Shown: positions 16,603 to 25,543, counted from the first letter of the stretch. The stretch: 64,000 nucleotides of DNA from Chryseobacterium kimseyorum (GCF_025971945.1 NZ_JAPDHW010000014.1:1-64000), one strand, 5' to 3'. Numbers and translations: made by a program. Notes: a model not told the origin generated them from the letters alone.

Positions 16603-16668
16603 GAAATCAATTTTGTGAGATGCGTAAATAGTCGCTTACAAAAAAATAAAATTTTTATATTTTAAATT

Positions 16669-17727
16669 ATGACAACACAAGAATTCTTGGGAAAAGAAAA
16701 TTTTAATATACAATCAACAGCAGTTTCAGAAAGCTGTCCTTCTAATATTGCCTTGATTAAATACTGGGGAAAATACAAAGATCAGATTCCCGCCAATCCA
16801 AGCATCAGCTACACTTTAAATCACTGTAAAACCAATACAACAATTGAATTTTTTGCCAATGAATCATTTTCTGTTCAGACTTTTCTGTCCGGAAATGAAG
16901 AAGTGAATTTTGCCGAAAAAATAGAAAAATATTTTAAAAATATCGAACAGTATCTCCCTTGGATTTTAAAAGGGAAATATATCATTAAAACGGAGAACAC
17001 CTTTCCCCACAGTTCAGGAATTGCAAGTTCAGCTTCAGGCTTTGGTGCGATCGCCAAATGTCTGATGAAGTTAGATGAAACATTTTCAGGTAAAAATTCT
17101 GAAGAAGAATCGCTACAAAAAGCATCATTTTTAGCAAGATTAGGTAGTGGAAGCGCATGCAGAAGCCTTTACAACGGATTGGTTGTGTGGGGAGAATCTG
17201 ATGAAGTAAACGGAAGTTCAGATTTATTTGCCGTAAAATATGCTGATGACGAAATTCATCCGATATTCAAAGATTTCAATGACTGGGTTTTATTGATTCA
17301 TGAAGGCGTAAAAAGTGTTTCTTCAACAGTCGGACACGGTTTGATGAATACCAATCCTTACGCTGAAAGAAGATTTCAGGAAGCGAGAGAGAACTTTGTT
17401 CCGATGAAAGGAATCTTGAAGAGCGGTGATCTCACGGGCTTTATTAAATTGGTGGAACACGAGGCGTTGACGCTTCATGCGATGATGATGATGAGTGATC
17501 CTGCTTTTATTTTAATGAAAACCGGAACCTTAGAAGTCATCAATAAAATCTGGGATTTCAGAAGAGAAACAGAACTGCCATTATTCTTCACTTTGGATGC
17601 AGGAGCAAACGTTCACCTCTTATTTCCAAATGATGGGTCAGAAGAACAAATAAAATCTTTTATTGAAAGTGAATTACTGCAACACACTCAGAAGAATGGA
17701 GTAGTGAAGGATGTGATGAAATTTTAG
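16669..17727 (+). CDS. mvaD: Diphosphomevalonate decarboxylase
   Basis: Converts mevalonate diphosphate to isopentenyl diphosphate, the final step of the mevalonate pathway used by Flavobacteriia. The 352-residue GHMP-fold protein has the family N-terminus SCPSNIALIKYWGK (about 22-35) and the phosphate-binding loop FPHSSGIASSASGFGA (113-128). No other mevalonate gene is adjacent. The gene stands alone between the repeat-bearing gap and its own terminator. Confidence 0.95.
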   Translation: MTTQEFLGKENFNIQSTAVSESCPSNIALIKYWGKYKDQIPANPSISYTLNHCKTNTTIEFFANESFSVQTFLSGNEEVNFAEKIEKYFKNIEQYLPWILKGKYIIKTENTFPHSSGIASSASGFGAIAKCLMKLDETFSGKNSEEESLQKASFLARLGSGSACRSLYNGLVVWGESDEVNGSSDLFAVKYADDEIHPIFKDFNDWVLLIHEGVKSVSSTVGHGLMNTNPYAERRFQEARENFVPMKGILKSGDLTGFIKLVEHEALTLHAMMMMSDPAFILMKTGTLEVINKIWDFRRETELPLFFTLDAGANVHLLFPNDGSEEQIKSFIESELLQHTQKNGVVKDVMKF

Positions 17728-17743
17728 TAATCTCAATATTAAC

Positions 17744-17770
17744 AAAAGCGGACTTAGGTCTGCTTTTTTT
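17744..17770 (+). terminator. Terminator after mvaD
   Basis: AAAAGCGGAC and GTCTGCTTTT pair (one G-T wobble) around TTAG, followed by a T-run. The remaining gap to 18013 shows no gene. Confidence 0.8.
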
Positions 17771-18013
17771 TGCATTAACTTGATATTTTTGTGATGGATT
17801 ATTAATCAATTTATTGCTTAAATACATATTTTGTTTGTCATTCCGTAGGAATCTAAACAGCTTTAATGTCTTTTCCTGAAAAAAAAATCGAAGTGATTTA
17901 AGAAGATATTCGTCCTGATTTAAATTTCTAAAATTATATAGTTAAATGATTTTGACCGGCCTAGATTAAATTGAATGACAAACTTTTAAAACGTAATAAA
18001 ACGCGTTAACAAA

Positions 18014-19096
18014 TCAATCCTCAGTCACCACCGCATCACGTTCTCCGTCTTCTTTTTTTCCTTCCTCAATAATTTCTTCAGCTTCGGCAATTTCTTCAGC
18101 ATCTGCCTGTTCTACGCGTTCTTCCTGATCGTCATTATGATGGTCGATAAAAAATTCACAATAAACTGGAAGGTGGTCTGAACCGAAATTTTCAAGTGTT
18201 TTTAAATCTTTAATAAAAATATCTTCACTGTGAAACATCAGGTCAATCGGGAATCTCAGTAGGCGTGATTTGGCATGAAACGTAGATACAAAAGCATGAC
18301 CTACACGGGGATCAATCAGATGACTTGTTTTTCTGAAAAGAATAGATGATTTTGACCATGCAACATTATTAAAATCGCCCACCACAATTACAGGTTTATG
18401 AATGTCTTTCACACGTTTTGCCACGCTCAGTAAGTCACCGTCGCGTTCTTTTGAAGTTTCTTCCTCGGTTGGACTTGGCGGTGGCGGATGCACACCAAAA
18501 AACACAAATTCAAAACCGTCTTCAGTCTTCAAATGCGCTTCAATACTCGGGATGTCATCAGCGACAAAAAAATGAGTTTTTGCATTTTCAATTTCCATTT
18601 TCGAATAAAAATGCATACCGTACGTGTTTTCAAGCGTCACTTTATGTTGATAGGGATAATCTTTTTCCACAACCTGCAGTGCTTTTTCCCAATCGCCATT
18701 GCTTTCCATAGTCAGGAACATTTCAGGCTTATTTCTGTTAATCAGGCTGATGAATTTATCAAATTCTGTATTAAACTGATACACATTGGCAGAGATGAAA
18801 TGGTATTTTTTAGAAGAATTTTCAGTTCGTGGGTGCTTTTTGACTTTATACAGTGGTGTGTATTTGATCAGAGTGATACCATGGAAAATAATCATCGCCA
18901 ATAGCAAACCCTGCAAATACCAGAAATATTCTGTTCTTTCAACAATAAATCCTAAAATAAAAGTGATGATCGTAAAATAAGTAATCTGAATTTTACCAAA
19001 ATCGGGAAAGCGGAAAATCCAATGCGGGCTTGGAATTTTAGGTAATACGGTTAAAATCAGCAATAAAGCACTTAAAACAAGGTAAGTTTCCCACAT
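18014..19096 (-). CDS. Membrane-anchored endonuclease/exonuclease/phosphatase family protein
   Basis: A 360-residue protein with two to three N-terminal membrane segments (residues 1-85) and an EEP-fold domain from about residue 98. Active-site motifs include an acidic LTMESNGDW, GDFNNVAWS and the terminal SDHLPV. The family covers DNases, sphingomyelinases and phosphodiesterases, so the substrate is not predictable. The last 40 residues are strikingly acidic (many Glu in EEIAEAEEIIEEGKK). A Pro run (HPPPPSP) sits within the domain. Confidence 0.85.
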   Translation of the reverse strand: MWETYLVLSALLLILTVLPKIPSPHWIFRFPDFGKIQITYFTIITFILGFIVERTEYFWYLQGLLLAMIIFHGITLIKYTPLYKVKKHPRTENSSKKYHFISANVYQFNTEFDKFISLINRNKPEMFLTMESNGDWEKALQVVEKDYPYQHKVTLENTYGMHFYSKMEIENAKTHFFVADDIPSIEAHLKTEDGFEFVFFGVHPPPPSPTEEETSKERDGDLLSVAKRVKDIHKPVIVVGDFNNVAWSKSSILFRKTSHLIDPRVGHAFVSTFHAKSRLLRFPIDLMFHSEDIFIKDLKTLENFGSDHLPVYCEFFIDHHNDDQEERVEQADAEEIAEAEEIIEEGKKEDGERDAVVTED

Positions 19097-19126
19097 ATAT
19101 CATAAAATAAACAGATAAAAATAAGA

Positions 19127-19134
19127 TAAATTTG
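19127..19134 (+). promoter_or_regulatory. Possible -7 box for the NTF2-like/VOC pair
   Basis: TAAATTTG fits TAnnTTTG and lies 91 nt before the ATG at 19226. This would give a longer leader than most genes here, so the assignment is tentative. Confidence 0.3.
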
Positions 19135-19225
19135 CACAACTTCATATCTGTTTTTATTTAAACTTTGTTAATAACTATGAATGCAATCATTTATTTATTA
19201 ATTTTAAATTTTAAAACGGTAATCT

Positions 19226-19663
19226 ATGTATAAAATTTCCTTCATCTTTCTGTTCTGCATTTCCTTCTGTTTTGCTCAGACAACCGAAAAAGATCTTGTT
19301 AAAGAAAGTGTCGAAAAGCTTTTTACCGGAATGAAAAATGCCGATACTGTGATGATGAAATCTGTTTTTGCTGAGGAAGCAATTCTGCAGACCATTACAA
19401 AAAACAATACTCTAAAAACTGATCAAGTAAAAGATTTTATAGACTCAATTTCAAAGTTATCAAAGAATGATGCAGAGGAAAAGATCAAGTTTGAAGCCAT
19501 TCATATTGATGGAAATCTGGCAAGCGTTTTCACACCTTATTCATTTTATTTTAAAGGAAAATTTTCGCACTGTGGCGCGAACAGTTTTCAACTGGTGAAA
19601 CAGAATGAGGTCTGGAAAATTCAGTATTTAATCGATACCAGAAGGACAAATTGCAATAAATAA
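19226..19663 (+). CDS. Secreted NTF2-like (DUF4440-type) protein
   Basis: A 145-residue protein with a signal peptide (MYKISFIFLFCISFCFAQ) and a small NTF2-like fold: ESVEKLFTGMKNADTVMMKSVFAEEA, then a beta half with ASVFTPYSFYFKGKFSHCGANSFQLVK and VWKIQYLIDTRR. Such domains are ligand-binding pockets of varied function. No role can be assigned. It lies 6 bp before a VOC protein and is probably in the same transcript. Confidence 0.82.
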   Translation: MYKISFIFLFCISFCFAQTTEKDLVKESVEKLFTGMKNADTVMMKSVFAEEAILQTITKNNTLKTDQVKDFIDSISKLSKNDAEEKIKFEAIHIDGNLASVFTPYSFYFKGKFSHCGANSFQLVKQNEVWKIQYLIDTRRTNCNK

Positions 19664-19669
19664 TTAAAA

Positions 19670-20047
19670 ATGAAAATACATCACATTGCCATCATCTGCT
19701 CAGATTATGAAGTCTCAAAAAACTTTTATACCGAAATTTTAGGTTTAAACATTCTGCGTGAAGTGTACCGTGAAGAAAGACAGTCCTACAAACTGGATCT
19801 GGGGATTGGAGATCATTATGTGATTGAGTTATTCTCATTTCCAAATCCTCCTGAACGACCTTCAAGACCGGAATCGTGTGGCTTAAGACACCTGGCTTTC
19901 TCCGTTAAAAATGTGAATGTAAAACGTGAAGAATTAATTCAGAAAGGTTTGAACTGCGAAGAAATCCGCATCGATGAATTTACCGGAAGAGAGTTTTTCT
20001 TTACGCAGGATCCTGATCAATTGCCGCTGGAGTTTTATGAAGAGTGA
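19670..20047 (+). CDS. VOC family protein (glyoxalase-like)
   Basis: A 125-residue vicinal-oxygen-chelate protein made of two beta-alpha-beta-beta-beta halves: KIHHIAIICSDYEVSKNFYTE at the start and CGLRHLAFSVKNV in the middle. Candidate metal ligands are His5, the Glu in HYVIELFSF, His in LRHLAFSV and the late Glu in PLEFYEE. It resembles the small SMU1112c-type glyoxalase-like group. The substrate is unknown. Confidence 0.88.
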   Translation: MKIHHIAIICSDYEVSKNFYTEILGLNILREVYREERQSYKLDLGIGDHYVIELFSFPNPPERPSRPESCGLRHLAFSVKNVNVKREELIQKGLNCEEIRIDEFTGREFFFTQDPDQLPLEFYEE

Positions 20048-20186
20048 GGTTTACTATTTTGAACACAGAGTGCAACAAGTTTTTCTACAATAATGCTGCA
20101 TCTGTTTCACAAAGCCGTTTCACTTAAATAAGAAAGAGTTTTTGAGCCTACACAAATTTCAAATCTTAAACTTCAAATATCAAATT

Positions 20187-20570
20187 TTAATGCGCATAAC
20201 CCGTAAAAAAGCTCACCGCCATAATCGCCAGCACGATGGATGAAATAATCACATAAGTGTAATCTTTTTCTTTTAAATATCCAATCAGAGCAAAGATAAT
20301 TCTCATCAAAGGCGTGAAAATCAGCATCAGAATTCCCAATTGTATGATGGCCATGCCTTCGCCTTTACACAATGTTTCCCAGAAATGACTCCAGACTTTT
20401 TCCGAAGATGTTCCCATGTCGAGAAGCTTGTATTTTCGGGGCATTTTAAAACCTTCCATGAACAGTTTAATAAAACCAATCAGGGAAGTGATAACCGATA
20501 AAATTACGCCTAAACGGAGGAGATTTCCAACGGAACGGTTCAGGTCTACATCAGTGAAATTCTTTCTCAT
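20187..20570 (-). CDS. DUF1634 family membrane protein
   Basis: A 127-residue protein with three membrane segments: residues about 17-37, 78-98 and 104-124. It overlaps the end of the TauE/SafE permease gene by 4 bp (20567-20570). The DUF1634-TauE pairing recurs in many bacteria, so it is a likely partner subunit of the anion exporter. The function itself is not established. Confidence 0.87.
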   Translation of the reverse strand: MRKNFTDVDLNRSVGNLLRLGVILSVITSLIGFIKLFMEGFKMPRKYKLLDMGTSSEKVWSHFWETLCKGEGMAIIQLGILMLIFTPLMRIIFALIGYLKEKDYTYVIISSIVLAIMAVSFFTGYAH

Positions 20571-21397
20571 GAGAAATTGTTTCTAATTCCGTTATACATC
20601 ATATACACTGAAAGAATCGTAATCACGATGGCAAAAAATGTTTTCAGCTTTTTCGTTTTAGAAACCATTAAAGTTTTTGAACCGATGAAACTCCCAACCA
20701 CAACGCCTACCAAAACCGGAGCAACGATAACGGGTATGATTTCACCTCTCTGGAAATAAATTAATGAACTCGCAACGGCAGTTACGCCAATCATAAAATT
20801 ACTCGTCGTGGTAGAAACCTTAAACGGCAACCTCATCATATTATCCATTGCCAACACTTTCAAAGCACCGGAACCAATTCCTAAAAGTCCGGACATCGCA
20901 CCGGCAAACATCATCATAAAAAATCCCGGAACTGTATTTCTCGCAGAGTAACTTTTCAGAACACCTTTATCCGGAAAAGTTCCGTAGAGTTTTAATTTGT
21001 CTTCTAAAGTTCCTTTAATACGCGGTTCCTGATGGTCTGGTTTTCCTTTTAAATTTAAAACAACGGTAAGCAGGAGAATGCTTGCGAAAATAATTCCAAT
21101 GGTATTCGGATTCAGCATTCCTGAAACGAGGGCGCCGGCAATTGCTCCCGCAGTGGTGGCAATTTCCAGAAACATTCCTATTCTCATATTGGTAAAGCCT
21201 TCTTTCACAAAAGCGACTGCTGCTCCGGAAGAAGTTCCGATAACGGAAATCAGTGAAGCACCGATTGCGTAATGCATCGGAACGCCAAAACCCAGCGTTA
21301 GCAGAGGGATGATGATAACTCCTCCTCCCAAACCTGTAAGTGAACCTAAAAGACCTGCTGAGATAGCGCCAAGAAAAAGAATAATGATCTCCGACAT
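20567..21397 (-). CDS. Sulfite exporter TauE/SafE family permease
   Basis: A 276-residue permease with about eight membrane helices and the two Gly-rich repeats of the family (GLLGSLTGLGGGVIIIPLLT near the N-terminus and GAMSGLLGIGSGALKV mid-protein). Members export sulfite, sulfoacetate or related organosulfur anions. The substrate here is unknown. It is followed directly by DUF1634 with a 4-bp overlap. A promoter-like box ends 4 nt before its ATG. Confidence 0.92.
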   Translation of the reverse strand: MSEIIILFLGAISAGLLGSLTGLGGGVIIIPLLTLGFGVPMHYAIGASLISVIGTSSGAAVAFVKEGFTNMRIGMFLEIATTAGAIAGALVSGMLNPNTIGIIFASILLLTVVLNLKGKPDHQEPRIKGTLEDKLKLYGTFPDKGVLKSYSARNTVPGFFMMMFAGAMSGLLGIGSGALKVLAMDNMMRLPFKVSTTTSNFMIGVTAVASSLIYFQRGEIIPVIVAPVLVGVVVGSFIGSKTLMVSKTKKLKTFFAIVITILSVYMMYNGIRNNFS

Positions 21398-21401
21398 GCT
21401 A

Positions 21402-21409
21402 CAAATATA
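21402..21409 (-). promoter_or_regulatory. -7 promoter box 4 nt before the TauE start
   Basis: On the minus strand TATATTTG is followed by TAGC and the ATG at 21397. The same TAGC-ATG arrangement precedes the FUSC gene at 41269. A leaderless mRNA is likely. Confidence 0.6.
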
Positions 21410-21420
21410 AAACCTTTGAG

Positions 21421-21456
21421 GTTTTCAGGCAAACATTCACTCAAGATTATTTTTTG
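21421..21456. repeat. 36-bp direct repeat, copy 1
   Basis: Matches 22466-22501 at 34 of 36 positions, same orientation (core AAACATTCACTCA). The two copies flank the outer-membrane protein gene at 21568-22305. Confidence 0.85.
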
Positions 21457-21567
21457 TCATCTTTGATGAAGCGTGAAAGCTGGTATAAGCCGTTTTGGTT
21501 CTGTTTAAATTTAAATTTTAACGGTTTAAAAGAATGAATTTTTTGCAAATGAAATAAATAAAAATCC

Positions 21568-22305
21568 CTAAAAAACATAATACGTAAGTCTTAAACTCGG
21601 GTAATAAATATTCCCCAAATATTTCAGCTGGTGTACATATTCTTTACCTTTATAACTCCATGTGTATTGAAAATCAGATTCTTTGGTTTGAATTTTTTGA
21701 AACGGTACATTCATCGATATTCCTAAGTCAAATTGATTTCTTAACCCAAAATTGAAACCAAATCCTATATTTGTACTGATCGTATAGCTTTTCTCACCAA
21801 TATTGCTGTTGTAAGAACCTTCATAGTAAATGGTTTCGGTAAAGGCATCCTGCGATTGGCCATTTCCCCTGTTGTAGCTCATTACATTGTTGTTATAATC
21901 GGCACCCACACTTCCTTCGACATAAATGAAGCTTTCCCTCCATGGAAATAATCTTCTGTATCCGACGTAAATTGAAATGCAGTCATATTTCTGTCCAAAG
22001 ATTTCCTTATTTGTAAATGGAATTTCCGACTCAATGAGGTTATACTCATATTCTATTTTCTTTCTTGTGATCAGAAGGTCCGCGAACAATTTATTTTTGT
22101 CGTCTAAATTTTTCACCAGTTTTCCTCCAAAATAAAATGAAAAAGGTTTGTTTGAACTGAACTGGATTTTGTCAGTGGATAGATTATTTTTAAAAATATT
22201 CATGCCTGAACCTACCGTAATTCCCAAAGAGTAATCAGATTGGGAATAGTATTTTTCCGACAAAAGGAGCAGTGCTATTGAAGCAGTTTTTAATAGAAGT
22301 TTCAT
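21568..22305 (-). CDS. Putative outer-membrane beta-barrel protein
   Basis: A 245-residue protein with a signal peptide (MKLLLKTASIALLLLSEKYYSQ) and alternating beta strands rich in Tyr, Phe and Gly. It ends in an aromatic strand (YPSLRLTYYVF), typical of small Bacteroidota porin-like or OmpA-barrel proteins. No characterised family is recognised. The gene and its flanks sit between two copies of a 36-bp direct repeat, which suggests a late insertion or duplication at this spot. Confidence 0.72.
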   Translation of the reverse strand: MKLLLKTASIALLLLSEKYYSQSDYSLGITVGSGMNIFKNNLSTDKIQFSSNKPFSFYFGGKLVKNLDDKNKLFADLLITRKKIEYEYNLIESEIPFTNKEIFGQKYDCISIYVGYRRLFPWRESFIYVEGSVGADYNNNVMSYNRGNGQSQDAFTETIYYEGSYNSNIGEKSYTISTNIGFGFNFGLRNQFDLGISMNVPFQKIQTKESDFQYTWSYKGKEYVHQLKYLGNIYYPSLRLTYYVF

Positions 22306-22465
22306 GTGTTATTGAGAAGTTTTTCATCTAACGCAAAAAGTGTATTTAAATTTTAAAATGTAAATCTTTTCGTTTCCAAATCAAGTAAGCAACTGGACAA
22401 GATGAAAACAATCCTTTTTACAAAGATTTACGATTCTCAGATTTCATTATGGTAAAAGTACTGCC

Positions 22466-22501
22466 GTTTTCATGCAAACATTCACTCAGGATTATTTTTT
22501 G
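22466..22501. repeat. 36-bp direct repeat, copy 2
   Basis: Second copy of the repeat at 21421-21456 (two mismatches). It runs directly into the -7 box of the DUF1543 gene, so it probably carries upstream promoter sequence. Confidence 0.85.
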
Positions 22502-22504
22502 CCG

Positions 22505-22512
22505 TATTTTTG
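22505..22512 (+). promoter_or_regulatory. -7 promoter box of the DUF1543 gene
   Basis: TATTTTTG fits TAnnTTTG, 18 nt before the ATG at 22531. The 36-bp repeat copy 2 ends 3 nt upstream of it. Confidence 0.5.
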
Positions 22513-22530
22513 CAAAAGTAAAATTCAAAA

Positions 22531-23082
22531 ATGAAGTTATTTTATATCATTCTCGGAGCTACGCCCAAAGGTAGAAATATCGAACAGCACGATGTGTTTT
22601 TCGGAATTGCAGAAACTTTAAAAGATCTGGTACCCGCTATAAAGGATTTCTGGCCAGAAGCTAAGGGAAAGATTCACATTGACGCGTATCAGGAAGTGAA
22701 GTTTGCTGATGGATACGAGATTTTGGTAGAGCCTAAAAACAGCTTTGAGAATGAGGAAAAACTTTTTTTCGTCAATATGGGAGGTTACAAGGCAGACCAT
22801 TTCAAAGAGTTCCACGAGCAACATCTGATGGTGGGGAAAACGCTGGGTGAAGTCGTAAAAAAATCAAAAGCGACAGAATTTTATCAGACCATGGGATTCA
22901 AAGGTGCCGGAAGTCACATCGATGAAAAATTCGGGGTTGATATTGATGATATTTTCAGTGTGAATGAAATTTTACCTGAAGAAATGAAGCAGAATTATTC
23001 TCTGAAAATCAGAAAATCAGAGGTTGAAGATCAGCAGAATTACACTTTTCTGGGTTACCTGATGCTTGATAAAATCAAGTAA
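22531..23082 (+). CDS. DUF1543 domain-containing protein
   Basis: A 183-residue soluble protein. The N-terminal half (KLFYIILGATPKGRNIEQHDVFFGIAETLKDL) has the DUF1543 pattern. A second related half follows (KLFFVNMGGYKADHFKEFHEQHLMVGKT), so it looks like two copies of the domain. The function is unknown. It stands alone 93 bp before purK on the same strand. Confidence 0.85.
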   Translation: MKLFYIILGATPKGRNIEQHDVFFGIAETLKDLVPAIKDFWPEAKGKIHIDAYQEVKFADGYEILVEPKNSFENEEKLFFVNMGGYKADHFKEFHEQHLMVGKTLGEVVKKSKATEFYQTMGFKGAGSHIDEKFGVDIDDIFSVNEILPEEMKQNYSLKIRKSEVEDQQNYTFLGYLMLDKIK

Positions 23083-23175
23083 AAGCTGAAAATAAGGAAT
23101 TGATTTTGGCTTAGATTATTTTAAAACTTTAAGCAGTTTAATCAAATTAAATTTTAAAAAATAAATCAAATAAAA

Positions 23176-24285
23176 ATGAAAATAGGAATTTTAGGAGGCG
23201 GACAGCTCGGGAGAATGCTGATTCAGGAAGCGCTGAAGTATGATGATGAATTTTACACTTTAGATCCGGCTGCTGATGCACCTTGTCACAATATTTCATA
23301 TTTTACTCAGGGAAGTTTCAATGATTACGAAACCGTTCTGGATTTTGGACGAGATAAAGATGTGGTAACGATTGAAATCGAACACGTGAACGCAGACGCT
23401 TTGGCTGAACTTGAAAATCAAGGGGTGAAGGTAGTTCCGAATTCTGCTATTATTAAAACAATTCAACAGAAAATTCTTCAGAAGAAATTTTATGAAGAAA
23501 ATAATATTCCAAGTCCTGAATTTGAAATTATGGATGGAACGGAAGATGAAATTAAAATCGCACTGCCCTTCGTACAAAAGCTGAATACTGGCGGTTACGA
23601 CGGAAAAGGTGTACAGGTCATCCGCACCAACGAAGACCTGAAAAATCTCTGGACTCAGGATTCTGTTCTGGAAAAACTGGTTGATATTGATAAGGAACTT
23701 TCTGTAATTGTAGCCAGAAACGAAAACGGAGAAACACAGACTTTCCCAGTAACAGAAATGGTTGCCGACCCGAAATTAAATTTGCTTGATTTTAATATCT
23801 GTCCGGTTTTCTTAAGTGAAGAAATTGAAAATCAAATAGATTCCATCACCGAGAAATTTTTAAATGCTGTAAATTCACCGGGATTGTTTGCTATTGAATT
23901 GTTCTTAGACAAAGAAGGGAAAGTCTGGGTGAACGAAACTGCTCCGAGACTGCACAATTCCGGACATCAAAGTCAGGAGGGAAATGCCAATTCGCAGTTT
24001 GAGCAAATGTACCGTGTGGTGAAAAATTTACCGTTAGCCGACACCGACGCCATTATTTACAGCGGCATGCTGAATTTGGTCGGTGCAGAGGGCTTTTCAG
24101 GAAAAGTAATTTATGAAGGCATGGAAGAAGTCTTAAAACTTCCTGAAACTTACGTTCATCTTTACGGAAAAACAGAAACCAAACCCGGCAGAAAAATGGG
24201 ACACATCAATGTTTTAGCGGACTCAAGAGAAGAGCTGATGGAAAAATTAATAGAAGTGAAAGCGATGGTGAGAGTGATTGCTTAA
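23176..24285 (+). CDS. purK: N5-carboxyaminoimidazole ribonucleotide synthase
   Basis: Uses ATP and bicarbonate to convert AIR to N5-CAIR in purine synthesis. The 369-residue ATP-grasp protein has the start KIGILGGGQLGRMLIQEA, the mid motif FVQKLNTGGYDGKGVQVI and the active-site end VNETAPRLHNSGH. PurE, the next enzyme of the pathway, is encoded 5 kb away at 29482, so the two are not in one operon here. A strong terminator follows. Confidence 0.97.
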   Translation: MKIGILGGGQLGRMLIQEALKYDDEFYTLDPAADAPCHNISYFTQGSFNDYETVLDFGRDKDVVTIEIEHVNADALAELENQGVKVVPNSAIIKTIQQKILQKKFYEENNIPSPEFEIMDGTEDEIKIALPFVQKLNTGGYDGKGVQVIRTNEDLKNLWTQDSVLEKLVDIDKELSVIVARNENGETQTFPVTEMVADPKLNLLDFNICPVFLSEEIENQIDSITEKFLNAVNSPGLFAIELFLDKEGKVWVNETAPRLHNSGHQSQEGNANSQFEQMYRVVKNLPLADTDAIIYSGMLNLVGAEGFSGKVIYEGMEEVLKLPETYVHLYGKTETKPGRKMGHINVLADSREELMEKLIEVKAMVRVIA

Positions 24286-24310
24286 GATTTTTTTTAAAAA
24301 TATAATGAGA

Positions 24311-24340
24311 AAGACTGCTTTTGGGCAGTCTTTTTTTTTT
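24311..24340 (+). terminator. Terminator after purK
   Basis: AAGACTGC and GCAGTCTT pair perfectly around TTTTGG, followed by a run of T. The convergent small gene ends just beyond at 24342. Confidence 0.88.
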
Positions 24341-24341
24341 A

Positions 24342-24698
24342 TTATTGAAAAATTTTAGGAAAATCAACTGTCCATTTTTTCTCCTGTGAATTCCAAAGTA
24401 AATACGGGCCATCGAAACCATCGATGTAAACGAGCTCATAATTTCCATCTACATCTGCGGTGTAGGTGGGCTTTGCAGATTCATCTTTTTTAAATCCTAA
24501 TTTTTCTAAAGTCTGCCAATCATTGGTTTCAGGAAGCTTTCCATTGATTTTTTTGTAATTTTCAATTTTTTCAATTAATTCAGTTCCAAATTTAATGTCC
24601 GATTTTCTGGTGACTTCAATTGGGAGATTCCAGTAAACCACTATTGATAAGATAATGAGAATGACGACTGAGATGGAGATGAGGAGTGTTTTTTTCAT
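24342..24698 (-). CDS. Small membrane-anchored protein of unknown function
   Basis: A 118-residue protein with one N-terminal membrane helix (about 4-25) and a soluble domain. That domain contains KINGKLPETNDWQTLEKLGF, then an aromatic beta-rich end (DGNYELVYIDGFDGPYLLWNSQEKKW). This layout recalls pilin-like or substrate-binding small domains but matches no family I can name. It is the last gene of a long minus-strand run. Confidence 0.72.
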   Translation of the reverse strand: MKKTLLISISVVILIILSIVVYWNLPIEVTRKSDIKFGTELIEKIENYKKINGKLPETNDWQTLEKLGFKKDESAKPTYTADVDGNYELVYIDGFDGPYLLWNSQEKKWTVDFPKIFQ

Positions 24699-24725
24699 GA
24701 GCTGTGCTTTTTTTATTTTATGAAT

Positions 24726-25264
24726 TTAATATCTAATTTTCTCATCTTTATTGTGCTTTTTATCGAGTTCATAGATGATTCTATCAGAAATTTTAAAATC
24801 AATATTGTTATTTATACAAACAGATTTTAGTGTTTCTAAATAATCTACATAAAGCTCAATCTGTCGCTCAATATTTGGGAAATAAATAGGCAAATTTTCC
24901 CCTTTAATAAATCTGTAAACTCTTTGATCAATGATTTGATAAATGTTTGGATTTTTAAACCTCAAAATTGTTGAAGCCATTGCTAACTGAATTCCTTTTA
25001 TTGAAAGAAGTTTTGCTAAAATCACCTTCGTTATATCAATATTGATATTGGTGTCTTCTTTTTTTATTTGATTTAAAAGATTGAATGATTCATTATCTAA
25101 AGAAGAATATCTATTGACTTTTTCCACAAAACAATTTCATTGATGATATTTTGATTAAAATCGCAATCAGTTTCACCTAATTTTTCTGTCAATGTTCGTT
25201 GAAAATTGTAATTTTCATTTTGTAAATCTTTTTCTGTTATCTCAATACTAAAAATTGTATTCAT
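24726..25264 (-). pseudogene. Frameshifted HhH-GPD-like (DNA glycosylase fold) gene
   Basis: Two overlapping frames make one protein. Frame A (25264 to 25097) reads MNTIFSIEITEKDLQ through NEIVLWKK, then drifts to a stop. Frame B (to 24726) opens with KVNRYSSLDNESFNLLNQ and holds GIQLAMASTILRF then NPNIYQIIDQRVYR, a helix-hairpin-helix plus Asp layout like HhH-GPD glycosylases. They join at a run of five A (coding strand, about 25119-25123); one more A restores a 179-residue product. Frame B alone would need a GTG start at 25127. The break could be real decay, phase variation or a sequencing error. No catalytic Lys is evident. Confidence 0.65.
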
Positions 25265-25538
25265 TAGTCAAGTCATTTTCGTTAAGATGATTTAAATTTA
25301 TTAAAGCTTGAGTTTTCTTTTGTAAATACTCAATAATTTCAACCAAATGCTTTACGTTCGGGTCATCTACTGATTTTAGAAGTTCCAGATTAAAAACAAC
25401 TTCATCACTTGAATTAAAAGCTTCGTCTAATTTTCTTAATTCTCCAAACATACAAAGGTTTAGTGCGCTTGTAAATAGTATTTGTTCAGTTTTAATTAAA
25501 TTTTGGACAGACACTATTAAATGAGTTTTATAATCCAT
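25248..25538 (-). CDS. Small helical protein of unknown function
   Basis: A 96-residue, mostly helical, acidic protein (MDYKTHLIVSVQNLIKTEQILFTSALNLC, then VDDPNVKHLVEIIEYLQKK). It overlaps the start of the frameshifted HhH gene by 17 bp, so the two are probably translated as a pair. It starts 5 bp after the antiporter stop. No family recognised. A small helical protein coupled to a DNA-binding-fold protein could be a two-gene module, but I have no direct evidence. Confidence 0.65.
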   Translation of the reverse strand: MDYKTHLIVSVQNLIKTEQILFTSALNLCMFGELRKLDEAFNSSDEVVFNLELLKSVDDPNVKHLVEIIEYLQKKTQALINLNHLNENDLTNEYNF

Positions 25539-25543
25539 TTTTT

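Noticed and set aside
18488..18904. 138-codon plus-strand frame opposite the EEP-family gene
   Set aside because: Basic and Phe-rich antisense shadow with no motif.
25097..25127. Treating the two HhH frames as two separate normal genes
   Set aside because: Frame A ends right after the NEIVLWK block and frame B begins with its natural continuation, so one broken gene fits better.
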